A stretch of 64,000 bases of DNA. Source: an uncultured Chlorobiaceae bacterium. Lineage in GTDB: Bacteria > Bacteroidota > Chlorobiia > Chlorobiales > Chlorobiaceae. The position numbers and the translations under genes are program-made. The stretch covers positions 1 through 64,000 of the forward strand of contig CAIMCD010000035.1 in assembly GCA_903839405.1 (NCBI GenBank). The letters run 5' to 3'. The notes under the pieces were generated by a model. The model did not search any database, had not been told where the DNA came from, and saw nothing but the letters and a program-made list of their open reading frames with translations. This document shows positions 62,085 through 64,000 of the stretch, in pieces (the stretch's first letter is position 1; the number at the start of each line of letters is the position of its first letter).

Positions 62085-63755
62085 TCAATGCATGACGGCT
62101 GTAAGATGATCGGCTACAGGGCCGAGTACCGCGACCGGCAGAAAAAGCAGTGCCCCAATAAAGACCACACTCCCGAGAATAATGAGCCCAAAAAGCAGGG
62201 TGTCGGTGCGAAGCGTGCCGGCGGTTACCGGCACCGGTTTTTTGGCAGAGAGGGAACCGGCAATGGCAAGCGGCAGAATGATCGGGATATAGCGCCCGAG
62301 CAGCATCACCAGACCAGTAGCAATGTTCCAGGGAGCGGTGTTGTCGCCCAATCCCTCAAAACCTGAACCATTGTTCGCCGCGGCCGAAGTAAATTCGTAG
62401 AGAATCTCAGTAAACCCGTGAGCCCCGGTGTTGAGCACGGTAGCCGCGCCTAAAGGTGTGGCGGCAAAGAGGGCCGTTCCACCGAGAATCAGTGCAGGAT
62501 GAACCAATAGCGCAAGCAGCGCCAGCGTCATCTCCGGGGTTTCAACCTTTCTGCCAAAATATTCCGGTGTACGACCAACCATCATGCCGCAGATAAAAAC
62601 ACCGACAATGATAAAAATAAACATGTTGATCAAACCAACCCCAACACCACCAAAAACAACATTCATCCACATCCCGGCAAGCGGCACAAGGCCGGTGAGG
62701 GGATTGAGGCTGTCGTGCATGCAGTTGACCGAACCATTGCTGGTCGCCGTCGTTACGGCCGCCCAAAGCGCGCCGGCACCGGAACCAAAGCGCAGCTCCT
62801 TGCCTTCAAGATTTGAAGCCAGCTCAACCGGAAGTCCTGAAAGTGCGGCTGCGGGATAACCTTCAAGCCAAACTGCCGCACCTGCTTTCAACACAAGCAG
62901 CGCCATCATGACGGCAAAAATCACGGCAGCATCGCGCATTCGTCCTGTTATGCGACCAAACATCCAGACCGCAGCCATGGGAATCAAAACAATACTCATG
63001 CACTCCAGCATATTGGTCAAGAAGGAGGGGTTCTCGAAAGGATGGGTGGAATTCGGACCGAAAAATCCACCCCCGTTGGTTCCGAGCTGCTTGATGGCCT
63101 CCATCGCCGCAACCGGCCCGCGGGCTATGGTTTGCGTTGCACCTTCAAGCGTATGGGCTACAGCCGCGCCATCCATGGTCATCGGAACACCTCCGGCAAG
63201 CAGCAGAAGGGCCACCAGGAGAGCTAGCGGCAAGAGCACAAAAAAAGCCGTCCGCATCAGGTCAAGGTAAAAATTACCCACGGTTTTTTTCCCGCCGAGC
63301 GCTCTCGCAAGCGCAACAAGAGCAGCAATCCCGGTAGCAGCGGAAACAAACTGCAGCCACATCAATCCAAAGAGCTGGGAGAAATAGCTCATCGATACCT
63401 CGCCGGAGTAGTGCTGGAGGTTGGTATTCGTTACAAACGAGGCTACCGTATTAAAGATAAGGCTAAGCTCAAGCGGGCCTTTCCCATCGGGATTCAGCGG
63501 CAGGGAGTGCTGCATGGCAAGGATGATGGCCACAAAAGCAAACATGAGCACATTGAAGACCATCATGGAAACGAGATAGCTCTTCCACCCCTGCTCTTCA
63601 AGAGCACCCTCGCCCCCTATTTTGCTGAAAAAACGTGAGGTCAAGCGACCATAACCCGAGGTCTCGGCCGGGTCAATCAGTCGGGCCATAGCCTGCCCGA
63701 GAGGCCAGGAGAGCAGGGCCGGCAGAAGCAGTACCAACACAACAAGCAGCAACAT
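62085..63755 (-). CDS. kdpA: Potassium-transporting ATPase subunit A
   Basis: KdpA is the channel-like subunit that binds potassium. The 556-residue product has about ten helices and the selectivity-filter-like motifs [33 protein letters not shown] and [14 protein letters not shown], and [15 protein letters not shown], each with the expected glycines. The GGGFFG loop is the family's potassium site. It follows kdpF by 12 bases and precedes kdpB. Length matches the family. Confidence 0.95.
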   Translation of the reverse strand: MLLLVVLVLLLPALLSWPLGQAMARLIDPAETSGYGRLTSRFFSKIGGEGALEEQGWKSYLVSMMVFNVLMFAFVAIILAMQHSLPLNPDGKGPLELSLIFNTVASFVTNTNLQHYSGEVSMSYFSQLFGLMWLQFVSAATGIAALVALARALGGKKTVGNFYLDLMRTAFFVLLPLALLVALLLLAGGVPMTMDGAAVAHTLEGATQTIARGPVAAMEAIKQLGTNGGGFFGPNSTHPFENPSFLTNMLECMSIVLIPMAAVWMFGRITGRMRDAAVIFAVMMALLVLKAGAAVWLEGYPAAALSGLPVELASNLEGKELRFGSGAGALWAAVTTATSNGSVNCMHDSLNPLTGLVPLAGMWMNVVFGGVGVGLINMFIFIIVGVFICGMMVGRTPEYFGRKVETPEMTLALLALLVHPALILGGTALFAATPLGAATVLNTGAHGFTEILYEFTSAAANNGSGFEGLGDNTAPWNIATGLVMLLGRYIPIILPLAIAGSLSAKKPVPVTAGTLRTDTLLFGLIILGSVVFIGALLFLPVAVLGPVADHLTAVMH

Positions 63756-63767
63756 GATTGAATGGTT

Positions 63768-63848
63768 TTAAAATTTCTCAGGATTGACAATGGCATAGAC
63801 CAGATAGAGCACACAAGCTGAAAAAGTCAGTAAAACAACGATGTCCAT
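63768..63848 (-). CDS. kdpF: KdpF small subunit
   Basis: The 26-residue product starts MDIVVLLTF and ends LVYAIVNPEKF, a single helix with the family's YxxxNPEKF end. It has GGAGG five bases before the ATG. KdpF stabilises the complex in E. coli. It lies directly upstream of kdpA. It is below normal gene-finder length but the match is clear. Confidence 0.85.
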   Translation of the reverse strand: MDIVVLLTFSACVLYLVYAIVNPEKF

Positions 63849-63849
63849 C

Positions 63850-63948
63850 TTAACCTCCGATATGAAAAATGACGCCCGACAAGCCGGCAAACACGGCCAG
63901 AAGCAGAAAAATGAGCATGCCCAAATAGAGGTAATGGTAGACGTTCAT
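63850..63948 (-). CDS. Small membrane protein upstream of kdpF
   Basis: A 32-codon ORF begins MNVYHYLYLGMLIFLLLAVF and ends GVIFHIGG, one long hydrophobic helix. It has AGGAGG nine bases before the ATG. Its end (TAA at 63852-63850) lies one base before the kdpF start, so it overlaps the kdpF ribosome binding site, and the two are probably coupled. It is not KdpF itself and is not one of the standard kdpFABC genes. It may be a second small subunit or regulator; no homologue is recognised. Confidence 0.6.
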   Translation of the reverse strand: MNVYHYLYLGMLIFLLLAVFAGLSGVIFHIGG

Positions 63949-64000
63949 GATCGTTGTCCTCCTTATTTTAGTCACTTTAGGGTGATGAGATTATGCTTGT

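Overview
The window looks like chromosomal DNA of a green sulfur bacterium (Chlorobiaceae, Chlorobium/Pelodictyon group). Three things support this: small cytochromes of the c-555 type in tandem, a half-length ClpB, and a str/S10 ribosomal cluster followed by typical Chlorobi housekeeping genes. The species cannot be named from the sequence alone. No rRNA gene, tRNA gene, CRISPR array, insertion sequence or prophage was recognised.

Layout. 1-8830 (minus strand) is the str operon (rpsL-rpsG-fusA-tuf), a terminator-like hairpin, then the S10 operon (rpsJ-rplC-rplD-rplW-rplB-rpsS-rplV-rpsC-rplP, the last cut by the window edge). 9172-18639 (minus) starts with obg, a GNAT acetyltransferase and ptsH (HPr) and runs into a six-gene surface-polysaccharide block (GT4, GT2, methyltransferase, GT4, flippase, YfhO-like), most joined by 4-nt stop/start overlaps. 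18716-24234 holds xseB, gatB, a SYLF-domain protein, a frameshifted XRE regulator between palindromic repeats, the half-length clpB and two hypotheticals. 24360-29273 has batB, batA and a large outer-membrane barrel with a kinase-like region. 29584-30187 is a frameshifted accessory gene followed by a long imperfect palindrome. 30661-36883 has a CoA-transferase, pfkA, a small unknown protein and a moxR/DUF58/DUF4381-like set. 37007-47519 has tsaD, yajC, carA, a class V aminotransferase, batC, a B12-type radical SAM enzyme, three cytochromes c, a SemiSWEET, proC and batD. 47540-53699 has moeA, two hypotheticals, a Pmp3-like peptide, a nested palindromic element, a 28-codon ORF coupled to uspA, and a Fur-family regulator with a metal ABC importer. 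53833-57387 has leuA behind a leucine-rich attenuator leader, and a radical SAM/SPASM protein with an unknown partner. 57644-63948 (minus) is a kdp operon with an extra small upstream ORF and a KdpD variant that ends in a PTS EIIA-like domain instead of a histidine kinase.

How the genes relate. The Bat (aerotolerance) components moxR, DUF58, batA, batB, batC and batD are all present but split over four loci. HPr and the EIIA-like domain on KdpD suggest a regulatory rather than sugar-transporting phosphotransfer system that may touch potassium uptake. Several very small genes (leader peptide, kdpF, a kdp-linked peptide, a Pmp3-like peptide, a uspA-coupled peptide) fall below usual length cut-offs and were read directly from the sequence.
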